64,000 nt of DNA. Source: Saccharothrix obliqua (GTDB lineage: Bacteria > Actinomycetota > Actinomycetes > Mycobacteriales > Pseudonocardiaceae). The translations under genes and the position numbers were made by a program. The notes below the pieces were generated by a model. It was not told the DNA's origin. It searched no databases and was given only the letters and a program-made list of their open reading frames with translations. The stretch lies in NCBI RefSeq assembly GCF_019375475.1, contig NZ_JAHXGQ010000001.1, forward strand, positions 992,001 through 1,056,000, read 5' to 3'. Positions 7,060-16,246 of this stretch are shown here, one piece after another. Every line of letters starts with the position of its first letter. The stretch's first letter is position 1.

Positions 7060-8001
7060 GTGCGCACCATCGGGGTCTTGTTGCTGCCGGGCAGCCGGGT
7101 GTTCGACATCTCGGTGGTCGGCGAGGTGTGGGGCGTGGACCACGTGGACGCCGGCATCGGCCCGTTCGAGGTGCGGATGTGCGCGCCGGGCCGCGTCGCC
7201 ACGCCCGTCCACCCGCTCGGCGTCATCCCGGCCACGCACGGGTTGAGCGGGCTGCGTGGGTGCGACGTGGTGGTGGTGCCGGGCCGGGTGGACCCGTCGG
7301 CCGAGGTGCCGCCGGCCGTGGTGCGCGCGTTGCGTGCGTTCGACGGCACGGTCGCGGCGCTGTGCTCCGGCGCGTTCACGCTCGCCGCCGCCGGGCTGCT
7401 GGACGGGCGGACCGCCACGACGCACTGGCGGCTGCTGGACGCGTTGGCGCGGGAAGCGCCACGTGCCCACGTGCTCCGCGACGTGCTGTACGCCGACGAG
7501 GGCGACGTGCTGACGTCCGCCGGCGTGGTCGGCGGGCTCGACCTGTGCCTGCACCTGGTGCGGCGGGCGCTCGGCGCGGACACCGCCGCCGTGCTGGCGC
7601 GGCGACTGGTGATGCCGCCGACGCGGGAGGGCGGGCAGCGGCAGTACGTGGAGCCCCCGATGCCGGCCCGCGCCGGCCGTGGCGGGCTCGCGTCCACCGT
7701 GGACTGGGCGGTGGACCGGCTGGCCGAGCCGATCGGCGTGGCCGACCTCGCGGGCCACGCCGGGCTGAGCGAGCGGACCTTCCACCGGGCGTTCCGCGCC
7801 GCCACCGGCAGCACGCCCGGCCGGTGGCTCCAGACCCAGCGGGTGCTGCTCGCGCAGCGGCTGCTGGAGACCACCGACCTGCCGGTGCACCGGGTCGCCG
7901 AGCGCGCCGGCCTGGGCACCGCCGCCAACCTGCGGCGCCGGCTGCGTGCGGAACTCGGCGTCGCGCCGGACGCGTACCGCCGCACGTTCCGGGTGCCGTG
8001 A
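7060..8001 (+). CDS. GlxA-family (DJ-1/AraC) transcriptional regulator
   Basis: A 313-residue DNA-binding regulator. Residues 1 to about 185 are a DJ-1/PfpI-like domain (IGVLLLPGSRVFDIS, elbow AALCSGAFTLAAAGLLDGRTATTHW). Residues about 205-313 are an AraC helix-turn-helix domain (VADLAGHAGLSERTFHRAFRAATGSTPGRWL and a second HTH). The GTG at 7060 follows GGAGG at 7051, which decides against longer upstream openings. The DJ-1 domain probably senses a small molecule; the divergent cysteine hydrolase is the likely target. Confidence 0.88.
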   Translation: MRTIGVLLLPGSRVFDISVVGEVWGVDHVDAGIGPFEVRMCAPGRVATPVHPLGVIPATHGLSGLRGCDVVVVPGRVDPSAEVPPAVVRALRAFDGTVAALCSGAFTLAAAGLLDGRTATTHWRLLDALAREAPRAHVLRDVLYADEGDVLTSAGVVGGLDLCLHLVRRALGADTAAVLARRLVMPPTREGGQRQYVEPPMPARAGRGGLASTVDWAVDRLAEPIGVADLAGHAGLSERTFHRAFRAATGSTPGRWLQTQRVLLAQRLLETTDLPVHRVAERAGLGTAANLRRRLRAELGVAPDAYRRTFRVP

Positions 8002-8017
8002 CGGTTGCCCGGCCGAC

Positions 8018-8023
8018 TACGGT
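8018..8023 (+). promoter_or_regulatory. -10 box, leaderless promoter
   Basis: TACGGT lies exactly six bases before the ATG at 8030 and there is no Shine-Dalgarno, so transcription should start at or next to the start codon. Confidence 0.5.
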
Positions 8024-8029
8024 CGGGAC

Positions 8030-8803
8030 ATGGCCGAATACCAGCACATCCGCGTCGAGGAGGCGGACGGCGTCGTCCGCGTCACGATGGACCGCGCCGC
8101 CAAGCGGAACTCGTTGTCCGCCGAGCACCTGGCGGAGTTGCGGTCGGCGTTCCACGCGATCGCCGCGACCGACGCGGCCGGGGTCGTCCTGGCCGGCGAG
8201 GGCCCGGTCTTCTCCGCGGGCCACGACTTCGCCGACGTCGCCGCGCGCGACCTGGAAGGCGTGCGTGAGCTGCTGACGCTGTGCACGGACCTGATGCGGA
8301 CCATCGAGTCCGTGCCGCAGGTGGTGATCGCACGCGTGCACGGCCTGGCGACGGCGGCCGGTTGCCAGCTCGTCGCGTCCTGCGACCTGGCCGTGGCGTC
8401 CGAGGAGGCCGGTTTCGCGCTGCCCGGCGGCAAGGGCGGCTGGTTCTGCCACACGCCGGCCGTGCCGGTGGCGCGTGCCGTCGGCCGCAAGCGGCTGATG
8501 GAGCTGGCGTTGACCGGTGACGTGGTCGACGCGCGCACCGCCGAGCAGTGGGGCCTGGTGAACCGCGTGGTGCCGGCGGCCGAGCTGGACGACGCGGTGG
8601 CCGACCTGATGCGGCGCGCCACCCGCGGCAGCCGCGCGAGCAAGGCGTTGGGCAAGCAGACCCTGTACGCCCAGCTCGACCGGCCCGAGGCGGACGCCTA
8701 CGCCATCGCCGTGGAGGTGATGGCGGCGGCGTCCCAGACGCCCGCCGCGAAGGAGGGCATGGCGTCGTTCCTGGAGAAGAGGCCCGCGGACTGGGTCGAC
8801 TAG
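8030..8803 (+). CDS. Enoyl-CoA hydratase/isomerase family protein
   Basis: A 257-residue crotonase-fold protein. Oxyanion-hole motifs are visible in VFSAGHDFADV and, in the second half, GLATAAGCQLVASCDLAVASEEAGFALPGGKGGWF. The usual catalytic Glu positions are not clearly kept, as in the ECHDC3-like group, so hydratase activity on crotonyl-CoA is not assured. The ATG at 8030 is chosen because TACGGT sits six bases upstream (leaderless). Its stop overlaps the convergent NUDIX gene by 4 bp through a shared CTAG. Confidence 0.85.
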   Translation: MAEYQHIRVEEADGVVRVTMDRAAKRNSLSAEHLAELRSAFHAIAATDAAGVVLAGEGPVFSAGHDFADVAARDLEGVRELLTLCTDLMRTIESVPQVVIARVHGLATAAGCQLVASCDLAVASEEAGFALPGGKGGWFCHTPAVPVARAVGRKRLMELALTGDVVDARTAEQWGLVNRVVPAAELDDAVADLMRRATRGSRASKALGKQTLYAQLDRPEADAYAIAVEVMAAASQTPAAKEGMASFLEKRPADWVD

Positions 8804-9336
8804 GGCTGCGCGTGCTCGTGCAGCAGGAGCAGGGTGTAGGCGGCGATCGACTGGGCGTCGGTGATCTCGCTGCGCGCGATCATCGCCTCGAACTCGGCGC
8901 GCGGGAACCACGCCGAGCGCATGTCCTGCTCCTCGTGCTCCCGCTCGTGGAAGCCCTCGGTCAACTGGGTCGCCAGGAACACCCGACCGCGCTGGCTGGT
9001 CATGCCGGGCGCGACGTCCAGCAGGCCCAGCTCGACCATCCGGCCCGCCCGCAGCCCGGTCTCCTCCCGCAGCTCGCGCTCGGCGAGCACGACGGGTTCC
9101 TCGTGGGCGAGTTCCGGCGCGGTGCCCTGGGGGAACTCCCAGCGCCGCATCCCCAGCGGGTAGCGGTACTGCTCGACCAGCCGCAGCCGCTCCCCGTCCA
9201 GCGGGATCACCAGCGCGTAGTGGGGTTTGTCCACCACGCCGTAGATGCCGGTGGTGCCGTCCGCTCGCCGGATGGGGTCCTCCCGGACCGTCATCCACGG
9301 GTTCGCGTAAACCTCACGCGAGCCAAGGGTCTCCAC
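8800..9336 (-). CDS. NUDIX hydrolase (ADP-ribose pyrophosphatase-like)
   Basis: A 178-residue cytoplasmic pyrophosphohydrolase. The Nudix box is present as a G-x5-E-x5-REL-REETG-type helix (VVLAERELREETGLRAGRMVELG) after the QYRYPLGMRRWEFPQGT strand, as in ADP-sugar pyrophosphatases. GTG at 9336 has AGGGAGA eight bases upstream. An alternative GTG at 9342 would overlap the stop of the amino-acid permease as GTGA. Either way it is translationally close-coupled to that permease. The exact nucleotide substrate is uncertain. Confidence 0.86.
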   Translation of the reverse strand: METLGSREVYANPWMTVREDPIRRADGTTGIYGVVDKPHYALVIPLDGERLRLVEQYRYPLGMRRWEFPQGTAPELAHEEPVVLAERELREETGLRAGRMVELGLLDVAPGMTSQRGRVFLATQLTEGFHEREHEEQDMRSAWFPRAEFEAMIARSEITDAQSIAAYTLLLLHEHAQP

Positions 9337-9338
9337 GA

Positions 9339-10709
9339 TCACTCTCCCTGTGCCAACTCTGAGTGGCGTCGTCCGTACGCGAAGTACACCACCAAGCCCA
9401 CCACGGACCAGATGCCGAACGCCAACCACGTGGCGGGCGCGAGGCCGGTGACCAGGAGGACGCACATGGCGAGCCCCAGCAACGGCACCAGCGGCACCCA
9501 CGGCGTCCGGAAACCACGTGGCAGGTCCGGCCGGGTGCGCCGCAGCACGATCACGCCCACGTTGACCAACCCGAACGCCACCAGCGTGCCGATGCTGGTG
9601 GCCTCCGCGAGCTGCCCGAGCGGCACCAGGGCCGCCAGCAGCGCCACCACCGCACCGACGATCAGGGTGTTCGCCGTGGGCACCCGCCGCGTGCCGACCC
9701 GGGCGAACACCTTCGGCACCAGGCCGTCGCGGGACATCGCGACCAGCACCCGCGTCTGTCCGTAGAGGACGGTGAGCACGACGGACGCGATGGCGATCAC
9801 CGCGCCCGCGGACAGCACGGTCGCGGGCCAGCTCTCGTCCGTCAGGTGCTGGAGCACGGTCGCCAGCGACGCGTCCGAACCGCTCAGCACGTCCACGCCG
9901 ACCGCGCCCACCGCGGTCAACGCCACCAGCACGTACACCACGGTGACGATGGCCAGCGAGATCACGATGGCACGCGGCAGATCGCGTTGCGGGTTGCGTG
10001 CCTCCTCACCCGCCGTGGACGCCGCGTCGAACCCGATGAACGAGAAGAACACCAACGACGCCGCACCCGTCACACCCGCGACCCCGGCGGGCGCGAACGG
10101 CGTCAGGTGCTCGGTGCTGAACCCGAACACCGCCACCACCACGAAGAACAACAGCACCAGGACCTTCAGCGCGGTGGTCACCGTGGTCACCGCCGCGCTC
10201 TCCCGCACGCCGCCGAGCAGCACGACCGTGGCCAGCAGCACCACCACGGCGGCCGGCAGGTTCACCACCTCGCCGGACAGCGCGGCGGGCAGCTGGACGC
10301 CCAGCGTGGCGTCGAGGAACGCGTTGAGGTAACCGCTCCACCCGACCGCCACGGCCGCCACCGACACGCCGTACTCCAGCAGCAGGCACCAGCCGCAGAC
10401 CCACGCGACCAGCTCGCCGAGCGTCGCGTACGTGTACGAGTAGGCGGAGCCGGACACCGGCACCGCACCCGCCAGCTCGGCGTAGGAGAGCGCGGAGAAC
10501 AACGCGGCCAGCGCCGCGACCACGAACGACACCGCGACCGCGGGTCCCGCCACCGGCGCCGCCTGGCCGAGCACCACGAAGATGCCGGTGCCCAGCGTCG
10601 CGCCGACCGAGAGGGCGACCAGCGGCACGAGGCCGAGCGTGCGGCGCAACGAGGTGTGCGCGCTGTCGTCGGCGAGCCGGTCCACGGGCTTGGTGCGGAG
10701 GAGTGACAC
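9339..10709 (-). CDS. APC-family amino acid permease
   Basis: A 456-residue inner-membrane protein with about 12 hydrophobic helices. The first helix carries [15 protein letters not shown], the GTGIF substrate-binding turn of the amino acid-polyamine-organocation family, and [28 protein letters not shown] is the conserved mid-protein block typical of cationic-amino-acid-type transporters. GTG at 10709 is supported by TACCGT eight bases upstream and no Shine-Dalgarno. It is divergent from nucS and runs into the NUDIX gene; substrate specificity is inferred only. Confidence 0.9.
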   Translation of the reverse strand: MSLLRTKPVDRLADDSAHTSLRRTLGLVPLVALSVGATLGTGIFVVLGQAAPVAGPAVAVSFVVAALAALFSALSYAELAGAVPVSGSAYSYTYATLGELVAWVCGWCLLLEYGVSVAAVAVGWSGYLNAFLDATLGVQLPAALSGEVVNLPAAVVVLLATVVLLGGVRESAAVTTVTTALKVLVLLFFVVVAVFGFSTEHLTPFAPAGVAGVTGAASLVFFSFIGFDAASTAGEEARNPQRDLPRAIVISLAIVTVVYVLVALTAVGAVGVDVLSGSDASLATVLQHLTDESWPATVLSAGAVIAIASVVLTVLYGQTRVLVAMSRDGLVPKVFARVGTRRVPTANTLIVGAVVALLAALVPLGQLAEATSIGTLVAFGLVNVGVIVLRRTRPDLPRGFRTPWVPLVPLLGLAMCVLLVTGLAPATWLAFGIWSVVGLVVYFAYGRRHSELAQGE

Positions 10710-10752
10710 GGCGCCCGACGGTACCTGCCGGTGCCGCGGTGGCCGCACCCCG

Positions 10753-10758
10753 TAGCCT
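10753..10758 (+). promoter_or_regulatory. -10 box of nucS, leaderless
   Basis: TAGCCT lies eight bases before the GTG at 10767, with no ribosome site between, consistent with a leaderless nucS mRNA. Confidence 0.45.
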
Positions 10759-10766
10759 GTCGGGCT

Positions 10767-11426
10767 GTGCGCCTCGTCATCGCTCGCTGCCAGGTCGACT
10801 ACGTCGGACGCCTCACCGCCCACCTCCCGATGGCCCAGCGCCTGCTGCTGATCAAGGCCGACGGCTCGGTGTCCATCCACTCCGACGACCGGGCGTTCAA
10901 GCCGCTGAACTGGATGAGCCCGCCGTGCTGGCTGATCGAGGACCCGGACATGTGGGTGGTGCAGAACAAGGCGGGGGAGAAGCTGGTCATCACGCTGGCC
11001 GAGGTGCTGCACGACTCGAAGCACGAGCTGGGCCCGGAGCCGGGTCTGGTGAAGGACGGTGTGGAGGCGGATCTCCAGAAGCTGCTGGCGGAGCACGTGA
11101 CGACGCTCGGCGAGGGGTGGACGTTGGTGCGGCGGGAGTTCCCGACGCCGATCGGCCCGGTCGACCTGATGTGCCGGGACGCCGACGGTGCCGCGGTGGC
11201 GGTGGAGATCAAGCGGCGTGGCGAGATCGACGGGGTCGAGCAGTTGACGCGGTACCTGGAGCTGCTGAACCGGGACCCGCTGCTCGCGCCGGTGCGGGGT
11301 GTGTTCGCGGCGCAGCAGATCAAGCCGCAGGCACGCACCCTGGCCGAGGACCGGGGCATCCGCTGCGTGGTGCTGGACTACGACGCGTTGCGCGGCGTCG
11401 AGTCCGACGAGTTCCGCCTGTTCTGA
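10767..11426 (+). CDS. nucS: Mismatch-specific endonuclease NucS (EndoMS)
   Basis: A 219-residue nuclease that replaces MutS/MutL in many actinobacteria and archaea by cutting both strands at mismatches. The N-terminal dimerisation/DNA-binding half begins [21 protein letters not shown]. The C-terminal RecB-like nuclease half carries Asp133 (GPVDLMCRD) and Glu147-x-Lys149 (VAVEIKRRG), matching the archaeal D160/E174/K176 spacing. The C terminus ends in EFRLF, the sliding-clamp-binding tail of the family. The length is normal and the start at 10767 agrees with the family N terminus. Confidence 0.96.
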   Translation: MRLVIARCQVDYVGRLTAHLPMAQRLLLIKADGSVSIHSDDRAFKPLNWMSPPCWLIEDPDMWVVQNKAGEKLVITLAEVLHDSKHELGPEPGLVKDGVEADLQKLLAEHVTTLGEGWTLVRREFPTPIGPVDLMCRDADGAAVAVEIKRRGEIDGVEQLTRYLELLNRDPLLAPVRGVFAAQQIKPQARTLAEDRGIRCVVLDYDALRGVESDEFRLF

Positions 11427-11436
11427 CGGGCCGCGG

Positions 11437-12255
11437 TCACCGGTCCAGGGACAGGACGGTCAGCGCGCCGTCCACGTGGGCGTTGACCGCGTCCATCGCG
11501 TCCTGCCACGTGGGCAGGGCCGCCTCGGGCGGCGGGGGGCCGGTGCCGCTGGTCAGCTCCCGCTCCAGCCGGGCGATGTGGCGCTCGCGGTCGCGGCGCT
11601 CCTCCTCCGCGCGCAGCACGTCGTCCACCTCGGCGACCTTGGCGCTCGCCTCGGCCAGCCGCCCCGCCACCTCCTCCGCGACGGACATGGTCTTCGCCAG
11701 CTCGGCGGCCCGCTCCCGGACCAGGGAGCTGAGCTGGTCGTACTGCGCGGACTCGCGCAGCAGGTGGTGCTCGTCGACGCTGCCGAGCACCAGCAGCGAC
11801 GCCTCCCACACGGCGTGGTGCGCGTCGCGCAGCTTGTCGGCGGCCAGCCAGCCCGCCCGCGCGGCGCGGCTGGTCCACATCGCGTGCAGGCTCGTCGCCA
11901 TGTCGTGCAGCAGGTCGTACTGGGGCCGCGGCACGGCACGCAGCGTCCGGCTGTCGATGAAGGGCTGCCGCCAGAACCGGCCGAGCGCCGCCTTCGCCCG
12001 GCGCTTCGCCAACGCGTAGCCGGCGACCGGTGTCGCGGCGGAGAGGCCGAGCATCGCGGCCGCGCCGGTCGGTCCCCACGTCAACGCGAGCGGCCAGGTG
12101 GGTATGAGGCAGAAAAGGCCCGCCGGAACGAGTGCCATCGGGTCCGATCGGGCTATTTTCAACACCGGCGAAAGGGGGAACGCGCGACGCGGTTCGCGCA
12201 GGACCCAGGTCACGTGCGGACGGGTCGTCACCTGCACCGGGATGCGCGCGTTCAC
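11437..12255 (-). CDS. Membrane-anchored coiled-coil protein, unknown function
   Basis: A 272-residue protein I do not recognise. Residues about 35-75 form two hydrophobic helices (ALVPAGLFCLIPTWPLALTWG and GAAAMLGLSAATPVAGYALA) after a basic N terminus. Residues 150-250 are charged and heptad-like (SLVRERAAELAKTMSVAEEV ... LRAEEERRDRERHIARLERE), likely a coiled coil in the cytoplasm. GTG at 12255 is chosen because TACCTT lies eight bases upstream; longer openings run into the lipoprotein promoter. It converges on nucS with 10 bp between stops. Confidence 0.6.
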   Translation of the reverse strand: MNARIPVQVTTRPHVTWVLREPRRAFPLSPVLKIARSDPMALVPAGLFCLIPTWPLALTWGPTGAAAMLGLSAATPVAGYALAKRRAKAALGRFWRQPFIDSRTLRAVPRPQYDLLHDMATSLHAMWTSRAARAGWLAADKLRDAHHAVWEASLLVLGSVDEHHLLRESAQYDQLSSLVRERAAELAKTMSVAEEVAGRLAEASAKVAEVDDVLRAEEERRDRERHIARLERELTSGTGPPPPEAALPTWQDAMDAVNAHVDGALTVLSLDR

Positions 12256-12411
12256 AAGTCTGGAAGGTACACCGCGCCACGCGGCGGGCACCTCGCACTG
12301 CGTTCCGCACAAATGCGTGTTCCGGGATGATCCGGTACCCCGTTCGGGCGCGTGGCAGCGCGGATTCCGCGATATACGCTGACGGCCCGATAAAAGGACG
12401 TGGGAGGCGCG

Positions 12412-12813
12412 GTGCCCGCACGAAGACCCCGATCGGTCCTCCTCGTGTCGCTCACCGTGCCGCTCGCCGCGTTGACCGGGTGCGCCCAGGAGGCCCTGCC
12501 GTCGCCCGCGCCGCAGGCGGCGGGCAGCTCGACCGCCGCACCGATCGCCCACCTCGCCGCCCAGCCGCAGTCCGCGCGGGCGGGCGAGGAGGTCCGGCTC
12601 AGCGGCGAGGGGTACCCGGCGAACAGCCGGGTCGTGTTCACCTTCCACGGCAGCCGCGTCGGCGAGACCACGAGCGACGGCGCCGGGAAGTTCGCCGGCG
12701 CGCCGGTGGCGGTGCCCGACTCGTTCCGCGACTCGCCGCCCGGCGCGCAGTTCCTGATCGGCGCGACCTCCGGCCCGTTCTACGCCGAGACGCCGTTCGT
12801 CATCACCCGCTGA
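12412..12813 (+). CDS. Secreted lipoprotein with Ig-like domain
   Basis: A 133-residue protein with a lipoprotein signal peptide (RRPRSVLLVSLTVPLAALTGC, lipobox LTGC). A Ser/Pro/Ala linker follows, then one beta-sandwich-like domain of about 80 residues (SARAGEEVRLSGEGYPANSRVVF ... GAGKFAG) resembling bacterial Ig-like or IPT/TIG folds. It probably sits on the outer face of the membrane. GTG at 12412 follows GGGAGG. Role unknown; the divergent neighbour is the coiled-coil membrane protein. Confidence 0.72.
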   Translation: MPARRPRSVLLVSLTVPLAALTGCAQEALPSPAPQAAGSSTAAPIAHLAAQPQSARAGEEVRLSGEGYPANSRVVFTFHGSRVGETTSDGAGKFAGAPVAVPDSFRDSPPGAQFLIGATSGPFYAETPFVITR

Positions 12814-12828
12814 CCAGGCGCACCCCCG

Positions 12829-12843
12829 CCCCACGTGGGGTTT
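12829..12843 (+). terminator. Short palindrome plus T-run after lipoprotein
   Basis: The perfect 12-bp palindrome CCCCACGTGGGG is followed by TTTA, 16 bp after the stop of the lipoprotein gene. It is short for a terminator and could also be a protein-binding site. Confidence 0.35.
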
Positions 12844-12947
12844 AGCCGCGGGTAGTTCTGATCGGCGGACATGCCCGATGTGGATTACGGTCGGCGTGCT
12901 CGCCGTGCGGTGTTGACGATCCTTGTTGGACAGGGAGGTGGGCGACG

Positions 12948-14633
12948 GTGCCCGTGCTCGCCCAGGCGGATCTCCGGTTGGACGCCGGACCACTCGATTA
13001 CGCCCTGCTCGCCATCTACTTCGCCTTCGTCCTCGGCATCGGCTTCCTGGCCCGCCGCTCGGTGTCGTCGAGCCTCGACTTCCTGCTGTCCGGCCGTTCC
13101 CTGCCCGCGTGGGTGACGGGCCTCGCGTTCATCTCCGCGAACCTCGGCGCGATCGAACTGCTCGGCATGGCCGCCAACGGCGCCCAGTACGGCATGGCGA
13201 CCGTGCACTACTACTGGATCGGCGCGATCCCGGCCATGGTGTTCCTCGGCCTGGTGATGATGCCCTTCTACTACGGCTCCAAGGTCCGCAGCGTCCCGGA
13301 GTTCCTGCGCCGCCGGTTCGGCAAGGGCGCGCACCTGGTCAACGCGATCAGCTTCGCCGTGGCGCAGGTCCTGATCGCGGGCGTCAACCTGTACGCGTTG
13401 GCGTTCCTGCTCAACCTGATGCTGGGCTGGCCGATCCCGCTGTCGGTCGTCATCGCCGCGTTGATCGTCCTCGTCTACACCACGCTCGGCGGCCTGTCCG
13501 CGGCGATCTACAACGAGGTGCTCCAGTTCTTCGTCATCGTCGCCGCGCTGCTGCCGCTCACCCTCGTGGGCCTGCACAAGGTCGGCGGCTGGCAGGGCCT
13601 GGTGGACCGGGTGACCGCCGGGCCGGGCGGCGAGGAGCAGCTGTCCGCGTGGCCCGCGACCGAGCTGACCGGCATCGAGAACCCGGTGCTCAGCGTCATC
13701 GGCATCGTGTTCGGCCTGGGCTTCGTGCTCTCGTTCGGCTACTGGACCACGAACTTCGCGGAGGTGCAGCGCGCGCTGTCCGCGAAAAGCATGTCGGCGG
13801 CCCGGCGCACGCCGATCATCGGCGCGTACCCCAAGGCGCTGATCCCGTTCGTGGTCGTGATCCCCGGCATCATCGCGGCGCTGGTCGTGCCCGAGCTGGC
13901 AGCGCTCAAGGCCGGTGACGACAGCTCCGGCATCGTCTACAACAACGCGTTGCCCGCGTTGATCGGGGAACTGCTGCCGAACGGGATGCTGGGCATCGCG
14001 ATCACGGGTCTGCTCGCGTCCTTCATGGCCGGTGTGGCGGCGAACGTGTCGTCGTTCAACACCGTGTTCACCTACGACCTGTGGCAGGACTACATCCGGA
14101 AGGACCGGCCCGACGAGTATTACCTGCGAATCGGGCGGCTGGCCACGATCGGCGGCACGGTGGTCGCCATCGGCACGGCCTTCCTGGCCGCCGGTTACGG
14201 CAACATCATGGACTACATCCAGGCGTTGTTCTCGTTCTTCAACGCGCCGTTGTTCGCGACGTTCATCCTCGCCATGTTCTGGAAGCGGATGTCCGCGGCG
14301 GCGGGCTGGATCGGCCTGGTCACCGGCACGCTCGCGGCGGTGCTGGTGTTCGTGCTCGCGGAGACCGACGTGCTGCACCTGCCGGGCCAGGGCGCGAGCT
14401 TCGTCGGCGCGGGCGTGGCGTTCGCGGTGGACATCGTGGTCAGCGTCGCGGTCACCACGGTCACCCGGCCGGTGCCCGAGGAGCGGCTGGTCGGGCTGGT
14501 CTACAGCCTGACGCCGAGGGAGACCCGCAAGCACTCGGCGACCGGTGAGAACGCCGGCTGGTACCGCTCGCCGGTCGTGCTCGGCATCGGTGTGCTGGTG
14601 CTGACGCTCGTGCTCAACATCGTCTTCGGCTGA
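12948..14633 (+). CDS. Sodium:solute symporter family transporter
   Basis: A 561-residue membrane protein with about 13 predicted helices, of the SSS (sodium/glucose, proline, pantothenate) family. Visible hallmarks are SLDFLLSGRSLPAWVTGLAFISANLGAIELLGM near the N terminus, VPEFLRRRFG after helix 3, and SFMAGVAANVSSFNTVFTYDLW in the sodium-site region. The substrate is not evident; the sequence style is nearer the sugar/inositol branch than the proline branch. GTG at 12948 follows GGGAGGTGG. A small two-helix gene follows after 11 nt and is probably in the same operon. Confidence 0.88.
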   Translation: MPVLAQADLRLDAGPLDYALLAIYFAFVLGIGFLARRSVSSSLDFLLSGRSLPAWVTGLAFISANLGAIELLGMAANGAQYGMATVHYYWIGAIPAMVFLGLVMMPFYYGSKVRSVPEFLRRRFGKGAHLVNAISFAVAQVLIAGVNLYALAFLLNLMLGWPIPLSVVIAALIVLVYTTLGGLSAAIYNEVLQFFVIVAALLPLTLVGLHKVGGWQGLVDRVTAGPGGEEQLSAWPATELTGIENPVLSVIGIVFGLGFVLSFGYWTTNFAEVQRALSAKSMSAARRTPIIGAYPKALIPFVVVIPGIIAALVVPELAALKAGDDSSGIVYNNALPALIGELLPNGMLGIAITGLLASFMAGVAANVSSFNTVFTYDLWQDYIRKDRPDEYYLRIGRLATIGGTVVAIGTAFLAAGYGNIMDYIQALFSFFNAPLFATFILAMFWKRMSAAAGWIGLVTGTLAAVLVFVLAETDVLHLPGQGASFVGAGVAFAVDIVVSVAVTTVTRPVPEERLVGLVYSLTPRETRKHSATGENAGWYRSPVVLGIGVLVLTLVLNIVFG

Positions 14634-14644
14634 GGGAGGTCGTC

Positions 14645-14917
14645 GTGGCGCACAAGGCCGGTCTGTTCGACCTGCGGCTTGTGATCGCGGTGCTGTTCGG
14701 GGTGTACGGGGTGGTGCTGACCGTCGTCGGGCTGGGCTTCACCGACGACGCCGACCTGGCCAAGGCCGACGGGTTGAACATCAACCTGTGGGCGGGCGTC
14801 GGGATGGTCGTGCTGGCGGTGCTGTTCGCGCTGTGGGCGTTCGCACGGCCGGTGGTGGTCCCGGATGCCGCCCGAACAGGGCGGGAGGGGCCAGGGCGGG
14901 AGGGGTCCGGGCGGTGA
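14645..14917 (+). CDS. Small two-helix membrane protein
   Basis: A 90-residue protein starting at GTG with GGGAGG just upstream, 11 nt after the symporter gene. Residues 11-31 and 48-68 are hydrophobic helices; the tail (ARTGREGPGREGSGR) is charged and Gly-rich. Similar tiny genes often sit directly behind sodium:solute symporter genes in actinobacteria, so an accessory role is an inference from context. Function unknown. Confidence 0.7.
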   Translation: MAHKAGLFDLRLVIAVLFGVYGVVLTVVGLGFTDDADLAKADGLNINLWAGVGMVVLAVLFALWAFARPVVVPDAARTGREGPGREGSGR

Positions 14918-14959
14918 ACAGCTCGCCGTTGAGCTGCTCGCCTCGTGACCCGGACGCCG

Positions 14960-15043
14960 TCAGCGGCGCGGGTGGACGGGGTTGAAGGCTTCCACGGTCC
15001 AGGTGTCGAACCAGCGGACGGCGCGGCGGATGCGGTCGCGCAA
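14960..15043 (-). CDS. Possible 27-residue microprotein
   Basis: A TTG at 15043 has GAGAGGAG seven bases upstream, an unusually good ribosome site for a region without other genes. It opens a 27-codon frame reading LRDRIRRAVRWFDTWTVEAF and then NPVHPRR. The peptide is a basic helix followed by an aromatic segment, as in small membrane-surface peptides. I do not recognise it; it could be chance. Confidence 0.3.
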   Translation of the reverse strand: MRDRIRRAVRWFDTWTVEAFNPVHPRR

Positions 15044-15166
15044 CTCGGCGCTCCTCTCGTTTCGGGGGTTGTCACGAGGTTCAGCGCGTTGATCTTCTGA
15101 ATCGTTCCCGAGTGCCGTGGTGAGGCCGAACACAGGTATCCCGCCCCGAATTCCCGGTCTGATCGC

Positions 15167-15172
15167 TACGGT
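15167..15172 (+). promoter_or_regulatory. -10 box, leaderless promoter
   Basis: TACGGT lies exactly six bases before the GTG at 15179, the same arrangement as at 8018. Confidence 0.5.
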
Positions 15173-15178
15173 GCTCCC

Positions 15179-16177
15179 GTGTCCCGTCTCGTCGCTGTCC
15201 TGTGCGCGCTCCTCGTCCTGTCCGCCTGCGCCGGCCCGGACCTCGCCAAGCACCGGCCCTACCCGCGCAGCACCATCCAGGCGAACGCGGAGAACGCGAC
15301 GGAGACCACCGGCGTGCCGCCGACCGCCGCGTCGGCCGACGGGCAGCCGGCGGACCCGGCGTTCGCGCCCGACCAGTTGCGCCTGGTCGACCCGTGCAAG
15401 CTGCTCGACCGGGAGGTGCTGGAGACCTTCGGCAAGCCCGGCGACGTGTCACCGACCGGGTTCAGCCGCTGCTCCAACTTCATGGAGGACCGCGCCGGCA
15501 AGGACCTCGCGGTCACCGTCGAGGTCGGGCAGACCATGACCACCGAGCTGAAGAACGCGGACAAGCAGCTCGCCGGGCTCAAGAGCTACGAGCAGACGCT
15601 CGACAACAGCGCCTGCTTCGTCTCCGTGATCACCCAGGAGAAGCCGGCGCTGGGCGTCACCGTCCAGATCGGCTACAAGGAGGGCGACGCGTGCGCGCCC
15701 GGCCGCAAGGTCGCCGAATCGGTGGTGAAGGGCCTCAAGGAGCGCGTCGCGGTGAAGTCGCCGCCCAAGGACTCGCTGGTGACGATCGACCCGTGCCCGC
15801 TGCCCGGCAAGCCGGCGGTGGAGGCGGCGGTCGGCGGGAACAGCCGTCAGTACCCGTACGGGCTGCACAACTGCTCGTGGGTGGGCGACGGCAAGGAGAT
15901 CACGCTCGACATGCGCTCCACGTTCGTGCCGCCGGACCGCAAGTTCGACGCGAAGCAGGTGGACGTCGACCTCGGCGGCGGCATCACCGCCCACCAGCTC
16001 GACAACTCCGGTGCCTACCCGTCGTGCTCGGTGAAGTGGGTGCAGCGCTTCAACACCGGCGAGGAGGGCGAGATCGTCGAGGTGAAGTCGGCGGGCCCGC
16101 GCAAGTCGGAGTTCGACCGGTGCGCGACGGCGGTGGCGTTCGCCAAGGACGTGGCACCGCGGATCCCGCGCGGGTGA
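15179..16177 (+). CDS. DUF3558-type lipoprotein with two repeated domains
   Basis: A 332-residue secreted lipoprotein: signal peptide with lipobox LSAC, a Thr/Ala/Pro linker, then two similar domains. The first starts at LRLVDPCKLLDREVLETFG with cysteine-containing FSRCSNF; the second at LVTIDPCPLPGKPAVEAAVG with LHNCSWVG. This DPC ... C pattern is the DUF3558 signature common in Pseudonocardiales and mycobacteria. Function unknown; cell-surface location is predicted. The start is fixed by the six-base spacing to TACGGT. Confidence 0.78.
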   Translation: MSRLVAVLCALLVLSACAGPDLAKHRPYPRSTIQANAENATETTGVPPTAASADGQPADPAFAPDQLRLVDPCKLLDREVLETFGKPGDVSPTGFSRCSNFMEDRAGKDLAVTVEVGQTMTTELKNADKQLAGLKSYEQTLDNSACFVSVITQEKPALGVTVQIGYKEGDACAPGRKVAESVVKGLKERVAVKSPPKDSLVTIDPCPLPGKPAVEAAVGGNSRQYPYGLHNCSWVGDGKEITLDMRSTFVPPDRKFDAKQVDVDLGGGITAHQLDNSGAYPSCSVKWVQRFNTGEEGEIVEVKSAGPRKSEFDRCATAVAFAKDVAPRIPRG

Positions 16178-16206
16178 ACGAGGGCTGACAGCCGGCGCGA
16201 CCAACC

Positions 16207-16222
16207 GTTACTGTTCGGTAAC
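16207..16222. promoter_or_regulatory. GTTAC-type dyad upstream of aldehyde dehydrogenase
   Basis: GTTACTGTTCGGTAAC has 7-bp arms pairing at six of seven positions across 2 bp and lies 25 bp before the ATG at 16247. It contains a -10-like TACTGT, so a bound repressor would cover the promoter. It differs at only three of 16 positions from the dyad at 20238. Confidence 0.5.
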
Positions 16223-16246
16223 ACCTTCGCGCACCTTGGAGGGCCC

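Noticed and set aside
4069-7890. A 3.8-kb open frame on the minus strand opposite ecm, the CRISPR array and the GlxA gene
   Set aside because: It runs through the CRISPR repeats (giving PRQRGW-type peptides) and antisense to well-supported genes; no recognisable domain.
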